Source: Mycobacterium colombiense (lineage in GTDB: Bacteria; Actinomycetota; Actinomycetes; Mycobacteriales; Mycobacteriaceae). From it: DNA of 64,000 nucleotides. The notes under the pieces are model-generated. The model saw only the letters and a program-made list of their open reading frames with translations. It was not told the origin of the DNA and ran no database searches. Position 1 is the first letter of the stretch; each line of letters starts with the position of its first letter. A program made the translations under genes and the position numbers. The stretch lies in NCBI RefSeq assembly GCF_003284935.1, contig NZ_QMEV01000007.1:1-64000 (forward strand), in the 5' to 3' direction. Positions 8,964 through 17,647 of the stretch are shown piece by piece.

Positions 8964-9725
8964 ATGAAGGAAACCGGCACCGCCCACGCCGAGGGGGCCA
9001 CGGCGATCGTGACCGGCGCGGGCCGCGGATTCGGCCGCGCCATCGCGGCGGCGTTGGTGGCGGGCGGCGCGCGGGTCGTCGGGGTCGCGCGCACCCGGTC
9101 ACAACTCGACGAGGTGCGCGCCCAGCTCGGCGACGCCTTCATCCCGGTGGTGGCCGACGCCGCCGATCCCGCCACGGCCGACCGGCTGATCGACGAATAC
9201 CGGCCGCGCACGCTGGTGCTGTGCGCCGGCGCGACGCCGCGCATGGCGCCGCTGCAGGACCAGACGTGGGAGACGTTCAGCGCGAACTGGGACTGGGACG
9301 TCGCGCAGGCGTTTCACTGGGTTCGCCGCGCGTTGCGGCACCCGCTGGCGCCGGGCAGTTCGGTGATCGTGATGTCCAGCGGCGCCGCGGTGAACGGATC
9401 ACCGCTGTCGGGAGGCTATGCGGGCGCGAAGGCCACCGTCAGGTTCATCACCAGCTACGCCGCCGCCGAATCGCAACGCGCGGGTCTCGGGATCGGCTTC
9501 ACCGCCGTGCTGCCGCGGCTGACCCCGGCCACGGACCTGGGCGCGGCCGCCGTCGCGGCCTACGCCGGGCGCCAAGGCGTCGACGTCGACTCCTTCGTGC
9601 AGGCCGCCGGGCCCGCACTCACCCCCGAACAGGTGGGCACGTCGGTGCTCGAGATCGCGACCGGCGCCGCCACCGACCACGACGCGTATCTGCTCACCGC
9701 GGCCGGACTCTCGCCGCTTACCTGA
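8964..9725 (+). CDS. Short-chain dehydrogenase/reductase
   Basis: A 253-residue SDR with cofactor motif TGAGRGFG at 17-24, a CAG variant of the NAG motif near 87-89, and catalytic Ser139, Tyr152 and Lys156 (YAGAK). The C-terminus lacks a clear substrate-loop signature, so the substrate is unknown. AGAGAGGGA before the ATG serves as ribosome-binding site. The gene lies 28 bases before a DUF899 gene on the same strand and is divergent from the sigma factor, suggesting a small stress- or sigma-controlled operon. Confidence 0.9.
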   Translation: MKETGTAHAEGATAIVTGAGRGFGRAIAAALVAGGARVVGVARTRSQLDEVRAQLGDAFIPVVADAADPATADRLIDEYRPRTLVLCAGATPRMAPLQDQTWETFSANWDWDVAQAFHWVRRALRHPLAPGSSVIVMSSGAAVNGSPLSGGYAGAKATVRFITSYAAAESQRAGLGIGFTAVLPRLTPATDLGAAAVAAYAGRQGVDVDSFVQAAGPALTPEQVGTSVLEIATGAATDHDAYLLTAAGLSPLT

Positions 9726-9753
9726 GACCCGAAGATCGAAAAGGGAGGCAAGG

Positions 9754-10491
9754 ATGAACACACCGCCGATCGTGTCGGCCGAGCAGTGGGCCAGGGCGCA
9801 TCAGCAACTGCTGGTCAAGGAGAAGGAACTCACCCGCGCCCATGACGCGCTCGCGGCCATGCGGCGCCGGATGCCGTGGACGGCCGTCGACTCCACCTAT
9901 GAATTCGAGGGACCCGAGGGCAGGGTCGACCTGTTGGGCCTGTTCGGTGGCCGGCGCCAACTCGTCGTCTATCGCGCCTTTTACGGGCCCGACATCCACG
10001 GCTGGCCCGACCACGCGTGCCGCGGCTGCTCGATGATCGCCGACCACGTCGGCAACCTGGCTCACCTGAACGCCCGCGACACCACGCTGGTGTTCGCTTC
10101 GCGCGCGCCGCAGGCCGACATCGAGCGACTCAAGGCGCGGATGGACTGGAAGATGCCGTGGTACACCATCACCGATCGATTCGACAGCGATTTCGGCGTC
10201 GACGAATGGCACGGCACCAACGCCTTCATCCACGACGGCGACCGGGTGTTCCGCACCTACTTCATCAACAACCGCGGCGACGAGGCGCTCGGAACCACGT
10301 GGAGCTTCCTGGATATGACCGCGTTGGGACGCCAGGAAAACTGGGAGGATTCGCCGGAGGGCTACCCGCAGAGCGCCCCGTATGAATGGTGGGACTGGCA
10401 CGATGCGTACGGCACGCACGAGCCGTCGCGCTGGTTCGGCGAGCCGGACCCCAACGACCCCAACGACATCCGGCCGCCACGCGAAAGCTAA
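9754..10491 (+). CDS. DUF899 thioredoxin-fold protein
   Basis: A 245-residue protein I recognise as DUF899, a family with an AhpC/thioredoxin-like fold. The conserved core is present: a VVYRAFYGPD strand, a CRGC pair at Cys89/Cys92 in HACRGCSMIADH, a VFASRAP stretch, and an aromatic-rich tail (WEDSPEGYPQ, WWDWHD). The CxxC pair suggests redox chemistry or thiol binding, but the family's role is not established to my knowledge. An AAGGGAGG site precedes the ATG. It is co-directional with the SDR upstream. Confidence 0.85.
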   Translation: MNTPPIVSAEQWARAHQQLLVKEKELTRAHDALAAMRRRMPWTAVDSTYEFEGPEGRVDLLGLFGGRRQLVVYRAFYGPDIHGWPDHACRGCSMIADHVGNLAHLNARDTTLVFASRAPQADIERLKARMDWKMPWYTITDRFDSDFGVDEWHGTNAFIHDGDRVFRTYFINNRGDEALGTTWSFLDMTALGRQENWEDSPEGYPQSAPYEWWDWHDAYGTHEPSRWFGEPDPNDPNDIRPPRES

Positions 10492-10606
10492 GCACCGCAG
10501 TGGGTTTGGACCGTGCCGCCGCGCCCAGGGTGACAAAGCCCGCAAAACATGAATGCGCGGTAGCCGTCACCGGCTACTCGCGCAATATTCGGGCAATAAG
10601 AATTCG

Positions 10607-10831
10607 CTACAGAATTCGGTGGTTCGCCCTGCCCACCTGGTACCCGGTCGGAAACGACTTCTCGATGACCTGCAGCTGGTGATCGACCCTGGACTCCAGC
10701 TCGAGCACCACGCAGCTATCGCTGAAGGATTTCGATTCGAGAACTATGTACCGCTGACCACAATCGGTGATCGGGTCGCCCGAGTGCAATTTCTCGACCG
10801 GCACCGACTCCGGAGTTCCATCTGCCTCCAT
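10607..10831 (-). CDS. Small hypothetical protein
   Basis: A 74-residue reading frame on the minus strand starting at an ATG. Its composition is ordinary for a folded protein (SGDPITDCGQRYIVLESKSF) and unlike the Arg/Ala/Pro-rich antisense frames common here. The surrounding DNA, from about 10540 to 10860, is visibly less GC-rich than its neighbours. I recognise no family, no signal peptide and no membrane segment. The ribosome-binding site is not obvious. It may be a real but poorly conserved gene or a remnant. Confidence 0.45.
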   Translation of the reverse strand: MEADGTPESVPVEKLHSGDPITDCGQRYIVLESKSFSDSCVVLELESRVDHQLQVIEKSFPTGYQVGRANHRIL

Positions 10832-10874
10832 TCATGACACGTTAGGTCAATTCAGCAGGCGAGGGAATAGACCG

Positions 10875-11246
10875 TTACGTGGGATCGGGTTGCCGCTGCT
10901 TGAAGAACACGCTGACGTGACAGATCAATCCGTCGTCGCCCTGCTCGAAGAGGATGCACTCGGGCCAGGTGGTCGCGACGCCGTCAATCTCGAACGTCTC
11001 GGACAGCTCGGCGTAGCACACCCGCGAATCCACCTGCGAGACCCGCCGCACCGCCAACCGGTGCCCCTGCAGGCTGGTGCAGACCTTGCGCAAGTAGGCG
11101 ACGTAGCGCGCCTTGCCCTCGACCACGTCGCAGAACGGCCCCTCCCGGGTCAGGCCGTCCTCGGTGATGGTGGCGGCGAGTCCGTCCCAGTCGTGAGCGG
11201 CCAGGCATTCCAGGTAACGCTCGACGACCTGACCGTGCGTGCCCAT
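10875..11246 (-). CDS. SnoaL/NTF2-like protein
   Basis: A 123-residue protein with an NTF2-like (SnoaL/ketosteroid-isomerase) fold. It opens with the helix VERYLECLAAHDWDGLAATI, then the acidic TREGPFCDVVEGKARYVAYL pattern, and closes with beta strands ending in VSVFFKQRQ. This fold serves both enzymes and ligand-binding proteins; the substrate cannot be read here. I choose the ATG at 11246 because GGAGAAG lies just upstream; an in-frame ATG at 11273 would add nine residues. It is divergent from the SRPBCC gene 64 bases away. Confidence 0.75.
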   Translation of the reverse strand: MGTHGQVVERYLECLAAHDWDGLAATITEDGLTREGPFCDVVEGKARYVAYLRKVCTSLQGHRLAVRRVSQVDSRVCYAELSETFEIDGVATTWPECILFEQGDDGLICHVSVFFKQRQPDPT

Positions 11247-11310
11247 GTCTTCTCCGCTCGCTTCTGCGTCCACGGTAAGCGGGGCGCCGCCGCAGGGCTA
11301 GATTTCTTCC

Positions 11311-11772
11311 ATGAGCTGGTGGACCGTGCATGCCGACCGGACACTCAGTGAACAAGTGCCCGCAGCCCCCGACGCGGTCCGCGGCTTCTACGTCGACCTG
11401 AACAACATCAAGCTCGTGCATCCGCTGATCGTGTCCGTGGAAACGGTGTCCCGCAGCGAAACCCCGCACGGCTACCGGCAGACCTACCGCGTCGTCGACC
11501 GGATTCCGTTGGGACCGTTCACCCTTCGCACCAATTATCAGGCCCGGCTGCACGTGCCCGTGCGCGGCGAAGTGCTCACCGAGGCCAGCCAGTCACCGGG
11601 GGTGCGGCTGCGCGGCACGGTGAGCTTCGAGCCGGCCGACGGCGGCACCCGGGTGACCGAGCGGATTTCGATCACCGCCCCGCGGCCACTGGCCGGGGTG
11701 ACCATCCGCGAAGGGGTCAAGGCGCACGTCAAGATGCTGGCCGGCATCCGCAGTCACTTCGCGTCCGGTTGA
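11311..11772 (+). CDS. SRPBCC (START-like) family protein
   Basis: A 153-residue protein with the START/polyketide-cyclase fold pattern: an opening strand and helix (LSEQVPAAPDAVRGFYVDL), central beta strands (TYRVVDRIPLGPFTLRTNY), a GGTRVTERISI strand pair, and a long C-terminal helix (GVKAHVKMLAGIRSHF). Members bind hydrophobic ligands or act as cyclases; I cannot tell which. It converges on the alcohol dehydrogenase gene, whose stop is nine bases beyond its own, so it probably is not part of the catabolic locus. Confidence 0.75.
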   Translation: MSWWTVHADRTLSEQVPAAPDAVRGFYVDLNNIKLVHPLIVSVETVSRSETPHGYRQTYRVVDRIPLGPFTLRTNYQARLHVPVRGEVLTEASQSPGVRLRGTVSFEPADGGTRVTERISITAPRPLAGVTIREGVKAHVKMLAGIRSHFASG

Positions 11773-11780
11773 GCGGGTGA

Positions 11781-12941
11781 TCACGCGCCGGCGAAATCGA
11801 TCACGCCGCGAATGTTGCGGCCTTCCCGCAGATCCGTCATCGCCTCGTTGATCTGCTCGAGCCGATAGTGACGGGTGACCAACTCGTCGAGTTTCACGGC
11901 GCCGGCCTGGTACAGCGACAACAGCATCGGCACGCTGGTGCGCGGATTCATCCCGCCGTACAGCGCGCCCCGCAGTTGTTTGGCCGACAGCGTCATCTCC
12001 TGCAGCACCAGCGGAACCGGCGGCTCGGTGAACGGGGTGATGCCGGTGAGCACGCAGACGCCGCCCTTGCGCAGCAGCGCCATCGCCAACGGCAGCAAGT
12101 CGACATGCACCACGCCGGGGCAGATCACGACGCGGTCCGCCATCAGGCCCGCGGTGATCTCATTGACCAGCGGGATCGCCTCCTGTGCGGAGGCGGCGGT
12201 ATGCGTGGCGCCGAAGATCTTGGCCGAATCTCGTTTGGACTCAACCGGATCCACCGCAAGGACGTACTTCGCTCCGACGGCGCGGGCCCCCTGCAGGGCG
12301 TTCATCCCGACACCCCCGGCGCCCAGGACGACGACAGTGTCACCGGGCTCGGTGCCCGCGGAGATCGTCGCGGAACCCCAGCCGGTGCTGACCCCGCACG
12401 AGACGAGCGAAGCGGCATGGAAGGGGATCGCGTCGTCGATCTTGATGACCGACCTCTCCGACAACACCGCATATTCGGCGAACGTGCCGAGTTGCCCATA
12501 GGCCAACAGGTCTTCGTCGCCCAGATGCCGGCGGCAGGTTCCGTCGGTGGGCATCTCCCGGACGAACAGGCTCGCCCCGATGTCGCAGATGTAGCTCTGG
12601 CCGTTCACGCAGAAGCGGCAACTGCCGCACGCCGGAATGAACGACAGCGCCACGTGGTCCCCCGGCCGCACCGACGTCACGCCGGGCCCGACTTCTTCGA
12701 CAACGCCGGCACCCTCGTGACCGCCGAGCAGCGGGAACCAATCCGGTGCCGGCTGACCGCTGGCGGCGATCGCCTCGGCCGTCGGGACGACGTCGCCGGT
12801 GAACAGGTGGTCGTCGGAGTGGCAGATCCCGGCGACGGCCATCCGCACCAGGACTTCACCCGCGTGGGGCGGGTCCAGCTCGATCTCACGGATCTCCCAG
12901 TCCTGGCCCACCCCGCGGATGACGGCGGCACGACACTTCAT
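11781..12941 (-). CDS. Zinc alcohol dehydrogenase, NDMA-dependent type
   Basis: A 386-residue medium-chain zinc alcohol dehydrogenase that interconverts alcohols and aldehydes. The catalytic zinc site uses Cys40 (GICHSDDH) and the GGHEGAG motif (His75, Glu76). The structural zinc loop has Cys105, Cys108, Cys111 and Cys119. The nucleotide motif is GAGGVG. The unusual spacing before the GHE motif matches mycobacterial NDMA-dependent dehydrogenases such as AdhD, which keep a tightly bound cofactor; this subtype is from memory. AAAGGGAGGT lies before the ATG. It is the last gene of the leftward catabolic arm, 31 bases after an acyl-CoA synthetase. Confidence 0.92.
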   Translation of the reverse strand: MKCRAAVIRGVGQDWEIREIELDPPHAGEVLVRMAVAGICHSDDHLFTGDVVPTAEAIAASGQPAPDWFPLLGGHEGAGVVEEVGPGVTSVRPGDHVALSFIPACGSCRFCVNGQSYICDIGASLFVREMPTDGTCRRHLGDEDLLAYGQLGTFAEYAVLSERSVIKIDDAIPFHAASLVSCGVSTGWGSATISAGTEPGDTVVVLGAGGVGMNALQGARAVGAKYVLAVDPVESKRDSAKIFGATHTAASAQEAIPLVNEITAGLMADRVVICPGVVHVDLLPLAMALLRKGGVCVLTGITPFTEPPVPLVLQEMTLSAKQLRGALYGGMNPRTSVPMLLSLYQAGAVKLDELVTRHYRLEQINEAMTDLREGRNIRGVIDFAGA

Positions 12942-12972
12942 TTGCGACCTCCCTTTCGTGGCTTGGCGGGGC

Positions 12973-14454
12973 TCAATGAGCCAGGCTGGCGCGCAGTTCG
13001 CGCTTGAGCACCTTGCCGTAGCTGTTTTTCGGTAGCTCGTCGACGAACTCGTAGCGCTTGGGCCGCTTGAAGCGGGCGATGCGCGTCAGCAGGTGTGCGT
13101 CCAACGCCGAGGGCTCGACGGGATCGTCTGTGCCGACGATGAACGCGACCACCACCTCACCCCATTCCTCGTCGGGGGCGCCCACCACGCACGCCTCGGC
13201 GACGCCGGGGTGCTCGAGGAGTACCTCCTCGACCTCCCGCGGGTAGATGTTGCTGCCGCCGCTGATGACCACGTCCTTCGACCGATCCCGCAGCGTGAGG
13301 AAACCGCGCGCGTCGAACGAACCCATGTCCCCGGTGTAGAGCCAGCCGTCTTTGAGCGCGCCGCGGGTCGCTTCGGGGTTGTCCCAGTACCCGGACATGA
13401 CGGCGTCACCGCGGCAGACGATTTCGCCGATCTCCCCGACGGGTGCCGGGCTGCCGTCGGCGCGCAGCACCGCGACGTCCATGCCGGACCGCGCATAGCC
13501 GACCGACCCGAGGATCGCGTCGTCGTCCGAGTCGTGATCGGCGCGGCGCAGCCCGGTGATGGTCATCGGCGATTCACCCTGGCCGTAGATCTGCGCGAAG
13601 ATCGGGCCGAATGCCGTGATCGCCTTGCGCAGGCTGTCGACGTACATGGGTCCGCCGCCGTAGATGATGGCCCGCAGATGTGCCGGGCGGCTGCGGCCCG
13701 TCTCGACCAGCCGTTGCACCATCGTCGGGGCCAGAAATGCGCTGGCGCCCGGGTGATATGCGCAGAGATCGAGGAACTCGTCGGGATCGAATGCCCCCGA
13801 CGAGGGCACCACCTGTCGGGCGCCGCGCAGCACGTACGGCAGGACGTAGAGTCCGGACCCGTGTGACATCGGCCCCGCGTGCACCAGGCTGCAGCCCTCG
13901 TCGGGGGCATCGATGTCGGCGAGGTGGGCGACCGTCATCGCGGTGAGGTTGCGGTGCGAAAGCATCGCGCCCTTCGACCGGCCGGTGGTTCCGCTGGTGT
14001 AGAACAGCCACGCCAGCGCCGACTGGTCCGTGCGCGGCGGCCGCGCTGGGTCGACGGCAAACCGCCGCGAAAACCCCTCGGAATCAAGGATTTCCGTAGG
14101 GGTCCCGGTCAGGGGCGCAAGCGCGGCAGCGATGGGCGACGACGCGAATACCCGCGCGGCGCCCGCGTCCTGAAGGATCTGCACTATTTCGCGCGGATGC
14201 AGCTTGTAGTTGATCGGGACCACGACGCACTCGGCGGCCCAGATCGCGAACATCAACTCGACGATCTCGGGGCGGTTGTGGGTCGCGATCGCGATCCGGG
14301 CGCCCGCGCCGTGCTGCCCGCGGATCGACGCCGCCAGGCGTAATGCCCGGTCCCGCAGCTCGATCCACGTGTACATGCGGCGTTCCCCGAGGTACAGGGC
14401 GCCACGATCGGGAAACCGGCTCGCGGCCTGGTCGAGCATGGCGAACAGATTCAT
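12973..14454 (-). CDS. Acyl-CoA synthetase of the catabolic locus
   Basis: A 493-residue AMP-forming CoA ligase. Motifs: [11 protein letters not shown] at 152-162, the YGQGE aromatic motif in the middle, TGDMGSFD, and the C-terminal [12 protein letters not shown] with the catalytic Lys. The frame stays open far upstream, but the protein begins at the ATG at 14454: this overlaps the preceding SDR stop as ATGA, and the upstream extension is Arg-rich antisense-like sequence. YGQGE in place of the more usual YGxTE is a small deviation in the acyl pocket. The substrate is unknown; co-occurrence with a second ligase suggests two acid intermediates in one pathway. Confidence 0.92.
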   Translation of the reverse strand: MNLFAMLDQAASRFPDRGALYLGERRMYTWIELRDRALRLAASIRGQHGAGARIAIATHNRPEIVELMFAIWAAECVVVPINYKLHPREIVQILQDAGAARVFASSPIAAALAPLTGTPTEILDSEGFSRRFAVDPARPPRTDQSALAWLFYTSGTTGRSKGAMLSHRNLTAMTVAHLADIDAPDEGCSLVHAGPMSHGSGLYVLPYVLRGARQVVPSSGAFDPDEFLDLCAYHPGASAFLAPTMVQRLVETGRSRPAHLRAIIYGGGPMYVDSLRKAITAFGPIFAQIYGQGESPMTITGLRRADHDSDDDAILGSVGYARSGMDVAVLRADGSPAPVGEIGEIVCRGDAVMSGYWDNPEATRGALKDGWLYTGDMGSFDARGFLTLRDRSKDVVISGGSNIYPREVEEVLLEHPGVAEACVVGAPDEEWGEVVVAFIVGTDDPVEPSALDAHLLTRIARFKRPKRYEFVDELPKNSYGKVLKRELRASLAH

Positions 14455-15233
14455 CGCTCGATCCACTGTGACGACAACGCGAACTCGGAGAGATACTTCG
14501 TCGAGCTCCATCCGCCATCGACGACGATCGTCTGGCCGTTGATGAAACTTCCCCCCGGCGAACACAGGAAGGCGACGGTGCTGGCGATGTCGTCGATGCG
14601 GCCCAGCCGCTGATGCGGGGTCATCTCGGTGTTGATCTTGCGGAATCGCTCGTCCTCCAAGCGCTTCTCCACCATCGGCGTCACCGTCACCCCGGGGGCG
14701 ACGGCGTTGCACCGGATGCCCGACGCACCGTACTGACAGGCGATGTGAGTGGTCAGCGCGGTCAGCCCGCCCTTGGCGGCGGAATACGCGCCGCCGCGCA
14801 GGCCGCCGACGACCGCGAAGGTCGAGGTGACGTTGATGATCGCGGACCCGGGTTTCATGTGCGGCAGCACGTCGCGCGCCAGCCGAAACGGCGCCCGCAG
14901 CATCAAACCCAGGAAATAGTCCAGGGTTTCGTCGTCGGTTTCGTGCAGCGGCTTGGGGCTGCCCACCCCGGCATTGTTGATCAGGAAGTCGATGTGGCCC
15001 CACCGGTCGACTGCGAGGTCCACGATGCGGCGCGGGGCGTCGTCGGCGGTCAGGTCGACGGCCAGTGTCGCGACGCGATCCGGATCGCCGACCGCGCTTG
15101 CCAGTTCGGCCAGCCGGCTCCGGTCGCGGCCGGTGCCGACGACCGCCATGCCCATCTCGGCGAGCTTCCTCGCGCACCCCAAGCCGATGCCGCTGCTCGC
15201 GCCAGTGACGATTGCGACCTGCATCTCACCCAT
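14451..15233 (-). CDS. Short-chain dehydrogenase of the catabolic locus
   Basis: A 260-residue classical [11 protein letters not shown] at 10-17, NNAG near 86-89, Ser137, Tyr150 and Lys154 (YSAAK), and the C-terminal [11 protein letters not shown] typical of FabG-like enzymes. It probably oxidises a hydroxyl or reduces a ketone of the pathway intermediate. The start at 15233 overlaps the upstream synthetase stop by eight bases; a second ATG three codons in is an alternative. A 4-base ATGA overlap joins it to the next synthetase, so all three genes are translationally coupled. Confidence 0.92.
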   Translation of the reverse strand: MGEMQVAIVTGASSGIGLGCARKLAEMGMAVVGTGRDRSRLAELASAVGDPDRVATLAVDLTADDAPRRIVDLAVDRWGHIDFLINNAGVGSPKPLHETDDETLDYFLGLMLRAPFRLARDVLPHMKPGSAIINVTSTFAVVGGLRGGAYSAAKGGLTALTTHIACQYGASGIRCNAVAPGVTVTPMVEKRLEDERFRKINTEMTPHQRLGRIDDIASTVAFLCSPGGSFINGQTIVVDGGWSSTKYLSEFALSSQWIER

Positions 15234-16884
15234 CCTTAGTCCCTCCGCGGCGCCCGGCTGCGCCGCCCTCGCGATCGCCGTGTATCAGCGACACCCGGAT
15301 CCGGTGCTTGAGAACCTTGCCCGCGTCGTTCTTGGGCAGGGCGTCCCAGATCACGACCTGTTCGGGCGCCTTGAATTTGGCGACTCCCTTGCTCACCAGC
15401 AGCGCAAGCAGACTCGCGACGTCCGGGGCGGGCGCACCCGCGGGGACGATCACCGCACAGGCCCGCTCTCCGGTGCGGTCGTCGGGCAGCCCGACGACCG
15501 CGATCTCGGCGATGCCGGGATGGTCGGCGAGCAGGTCCTCGACCTCTTTGGCCGAGATGTTCTCGCCGCTGCGGATGATGATGTCCTTGGCGCGGCCGGT
15601 GACCACCAGGTACTGGTCTTCGAAACCGGATGAGACCCAGCGTCCGAGGTCACCGGTGCGGAAAAACCCTGCGGCATCGAAGGACTCGGCGCCGTCTTCC
15701 GGGTGCAGATAACCCCGCAGCATCTGCGGGCCGCGCACGCAGATCTCCCCGTCGCCGGCGGGCGCGGCCTCGTGGGCGACGAGCTTGATCTCGGCGATTC
15801 CGGGCCGGCCGTCGGTATCCGCCGCGGCACCGGCCTCATCCGGTCGGGGGGCGCCGACGGTCGCGACGGGCACTTCCGTGCAGCCGTACACCCGGGTGAC
15901 CACGGCCTGCTCGAAATAGTCTGCGGCGCGGCGGATCAGCGAGGGCGACACCGAGGCGCCGCCGCAGATGAACACCTTCAAATCCGGCAGGCGAGTGTCG
16001 GCGCGCTCGGCGGCGGCCAACAGCTGCTGCAGAAACGGCGTGGCCCCGGCCATGTGGGTGCACGCCTGCGAGTCCATCAGGGTAACCGCCTCCGAGGCGT
16101 CCCACCGGTCCATCAGCACCGCGGTGGTGCCCAGCAGCAGCGGGCATTCGAAGGCGTATATCGAGCCGCCGATGTGCGCGATCGGGGACGGCACCAGGAA
16201 CGTGTCGCCCGGCGCGATCATCCAGTGGTCGCGGATCTGACAGATCAGGGCGTGCAGCGAATTGTGGGTGTGCAGGACGCCTTTCGGGCGGCTGGTGGTG
16301 CCGGACGTATACAGGACCATCCGCACGGAATCGGGGTCCAGCGCCGGCAGCCCAGGAGCATCGGCCGGCGACCGGCCGAGCAGCGAGGCATACGGCGTGT
16401 GCGGACCGGCGTCACCGCGCAGCACCACCACCTCCGGGGCGCGGCCCATGGCGGCCGTCACGCGATCGAGCATCGCCGCGTAGTCGTGGCCGCCGTGGCG
16501 TTGCGGGACGAAAAGCATTGCGGTGCCGGCATCGTCGAGGATGAAGCGCAGGTCGTGGCTGCGCAGCGACGGCAGGATCGGGTTCACCACCATCCCGGCG
16601 AGTGTCGCGCCCAGGTAGATGACGGCGGCCTCGTGCCAGTTCGGCAACATGAACGACACGACGCTGCCTGTCGGCATGCGCGCCAACAGGGCCGCTGCCA
16701 GCACGTTGGCCTGGGCGTGGAGCGACGCGCAATCCAGGCGAATGTCTCCGTCCACCAAGGCGATTCGCCGCGGCGCGGCCTGGGCGGCCGAGCGCAGCGC
16801 GTCGGCCAGCGTGGTGCGTACCCATAACCCGCGCCGGTATGCCTCCGAAGCATCGGCCGTGTCCTGGGGCGCTTTGGCGGTCAC
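15226..16884 (-). CDS. Acyl-CoA synthetase, cyclohexanecarboxylate ligase-like
   Basis: A 552-residue AMP-forming ligase: [11 protein letters not shown] at about 192-202, YGCTE in the centre, RTGDLGRW, and the C-terminal [12 protein letters not shown] with the catalytic Lys. The long N-terminus and the [19 protein letters not shown] region remind me of alicyclic-acid (AliA-like) and medium-chain ligases, but this is an impression, not an alignment. It starts with GTG 22 bases after the GntR gene and overlaps the following SDR. Two distinct CoA ligases in one arm fit a pathway with two carboxylate intermediates or one that splits its substrate. Confidence 0.9.
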   Translation of the reverse strand: MTAKAPQDTADASEAYRRGLWVRTTLADALRSAAQAAPRRIALVDGDIRLDCASLHAQANVLAAALLARMPTGSVVSFMLPNWHEAAVIYLGATLAGMVVNPILPSLRSHDLRFILDDAGTAMLFVPQRHGGHDYAAMLDRVTAAMGRAPEVVVLRGDAGPHTPYASLLGRSPADAPGLPALDPDSVRMVLYTSGTTSRPKGVLHTHNSLHALICQIRDHWMIAPGDTFLVPSPIAHIGGSIYAFECPLLLGTTAVLMDRWDASEAVTLMDSQACTHMAGATPFLQQLLAAAERADTRLPDLKVFICGGASVSPSLIRRAADYFEQAVVTRVYGCTEVPVATVGAPRPDEAGAAADTDGRPGIAEIKLVAHEAAPAGDGEICVRGPQMLRGYLHPEDGAESFDAAGFFRTGDLGRWVSSGFEDQYLVVTGRAKDIIIRSGENISAKEVEDLLADHPGIAEIAVVGLPDDRTGERACAVIVPAGAPAPDVASLLALLVSKGVAKFKAPEQVVIWDALPKNDAGKVLKHRIRVSLIHGDREGGAAGRRGGTKDG

Positions 16885-16906
16885 CGCGACCTCATCTCGG
16901 GGCTGC

Positions 16907-17647
16907 CTATTCGTCCACGCGTCGCATGGTCATCGCGTACCGAAACCTCGACGACAGGTGGGTGTTGATGGTCACCTGCGCGATCTCGCCATCGGAGGTC
17001 GTGTACGTGCGCCGCATCTGCAGCGCGGCCGTCCCCGCCTCCACACCGAGTCCGTCGGCCAGTTCCGGTGACAGCAGGACCGCGGCGATCTCCTGGTGCA
17101 ACTGGGCGACGCTCACGCCGAACAGATCCTCGATCAACGGAAAGATCGGGCCGACGTGGCGTTGCAGCAGCCTGCCCACGGCGGCGAAACTGCGGTTGAT
17201 GTAGTACTCAGTCCGGCACATCGGCACCGCCGCGCCGTCGGCCTGCCGGTAGCCGCGCACCGACAGCCACTGGGAGCCGACGTCCAGGCCGGTGCGGGCG
17301 GCGAGCTCGGCGTCGATGGTCACCATCGCGTTGGATTCGATGGTCAGCTGCGCGCCGGCCGCGAACGCGAGCAGGTCGTCGATCGACATCGCGTCCTGGG
17401 CATAGGAACTCGACGCCGGCCGGGGAACGACACGGGTGCCGGCCCTGGGCCGGGATGCGACCAGGTTGTCCTCGCGCAGGCGCCGCAGGGCCTCGCGGAT
17501 GGTGTAGCGGCTCACCGCGAAGCGCTCGCACAGCTGGTGTTCGGTGGGTAGCTGCGAGCCCACCGGGTAGACGCCGTCGACGATCTCCTTGCGCAGCGTG
17601 CGCGCGATCTGAAGGTAGCGGTGGTCGCCGGCAAGGGCCTGGGGCAT
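16907..17647 (-). CDS. GntR-family repressor, HutC/UTRA subfamily
   Basis: A 246-residue transcription regulator. The N-terminal winged helix (GSQLPTEHQLCERFAVSRYT, then EALRRL) is typical of GntR, and the rest, from about residue 85, is a UTRA ligand-binding domain (the YYINRSFAAVGRLL region and the closing RFRYAMTMRR strand). The ATG at 17647 shares one base with the stop of the upstream gene (TGATG), indicating coupling; a GTG three bases earlier is also possible. HutC-type regulators bind GT-N4-AC palindromes, and exactly such sites lie in the divergent promoter of this locus. The ligand is probably a pathway substrate or intermediate. Confidence 0.92.
   Translation of the reverse strand: MPQALAGDHRYLQIARTLRKEIVDGVYPVGSQLPTEHQLCERFAVSRYTIREALRRLREDNLVASRPRAGTRVVPRPASSSYAQDAMSIDDLLAFAAGAQLTIESNAMVTIDAELAARTGLDVGSQWLSVRGYRQADGAAVPMCRTEYYINRSFAAVGRLLQRHVGPIFPLIEDLFGVSVAQLHQEIAAVLLSPELADGLGVEAGTAALQMRRTYTTSDGEIAQVTINTHLSSRFRYAMTMRRVDE

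Noticed and set aside
12973..15177. A 734-residue frame suggesting an SDR-like fusion to the acyl-CoA synthetase
   Set aside because: The upstream part is the SDR gene read in the wrong frame; the ATGA overlap at 14451-14454 marks the true start.
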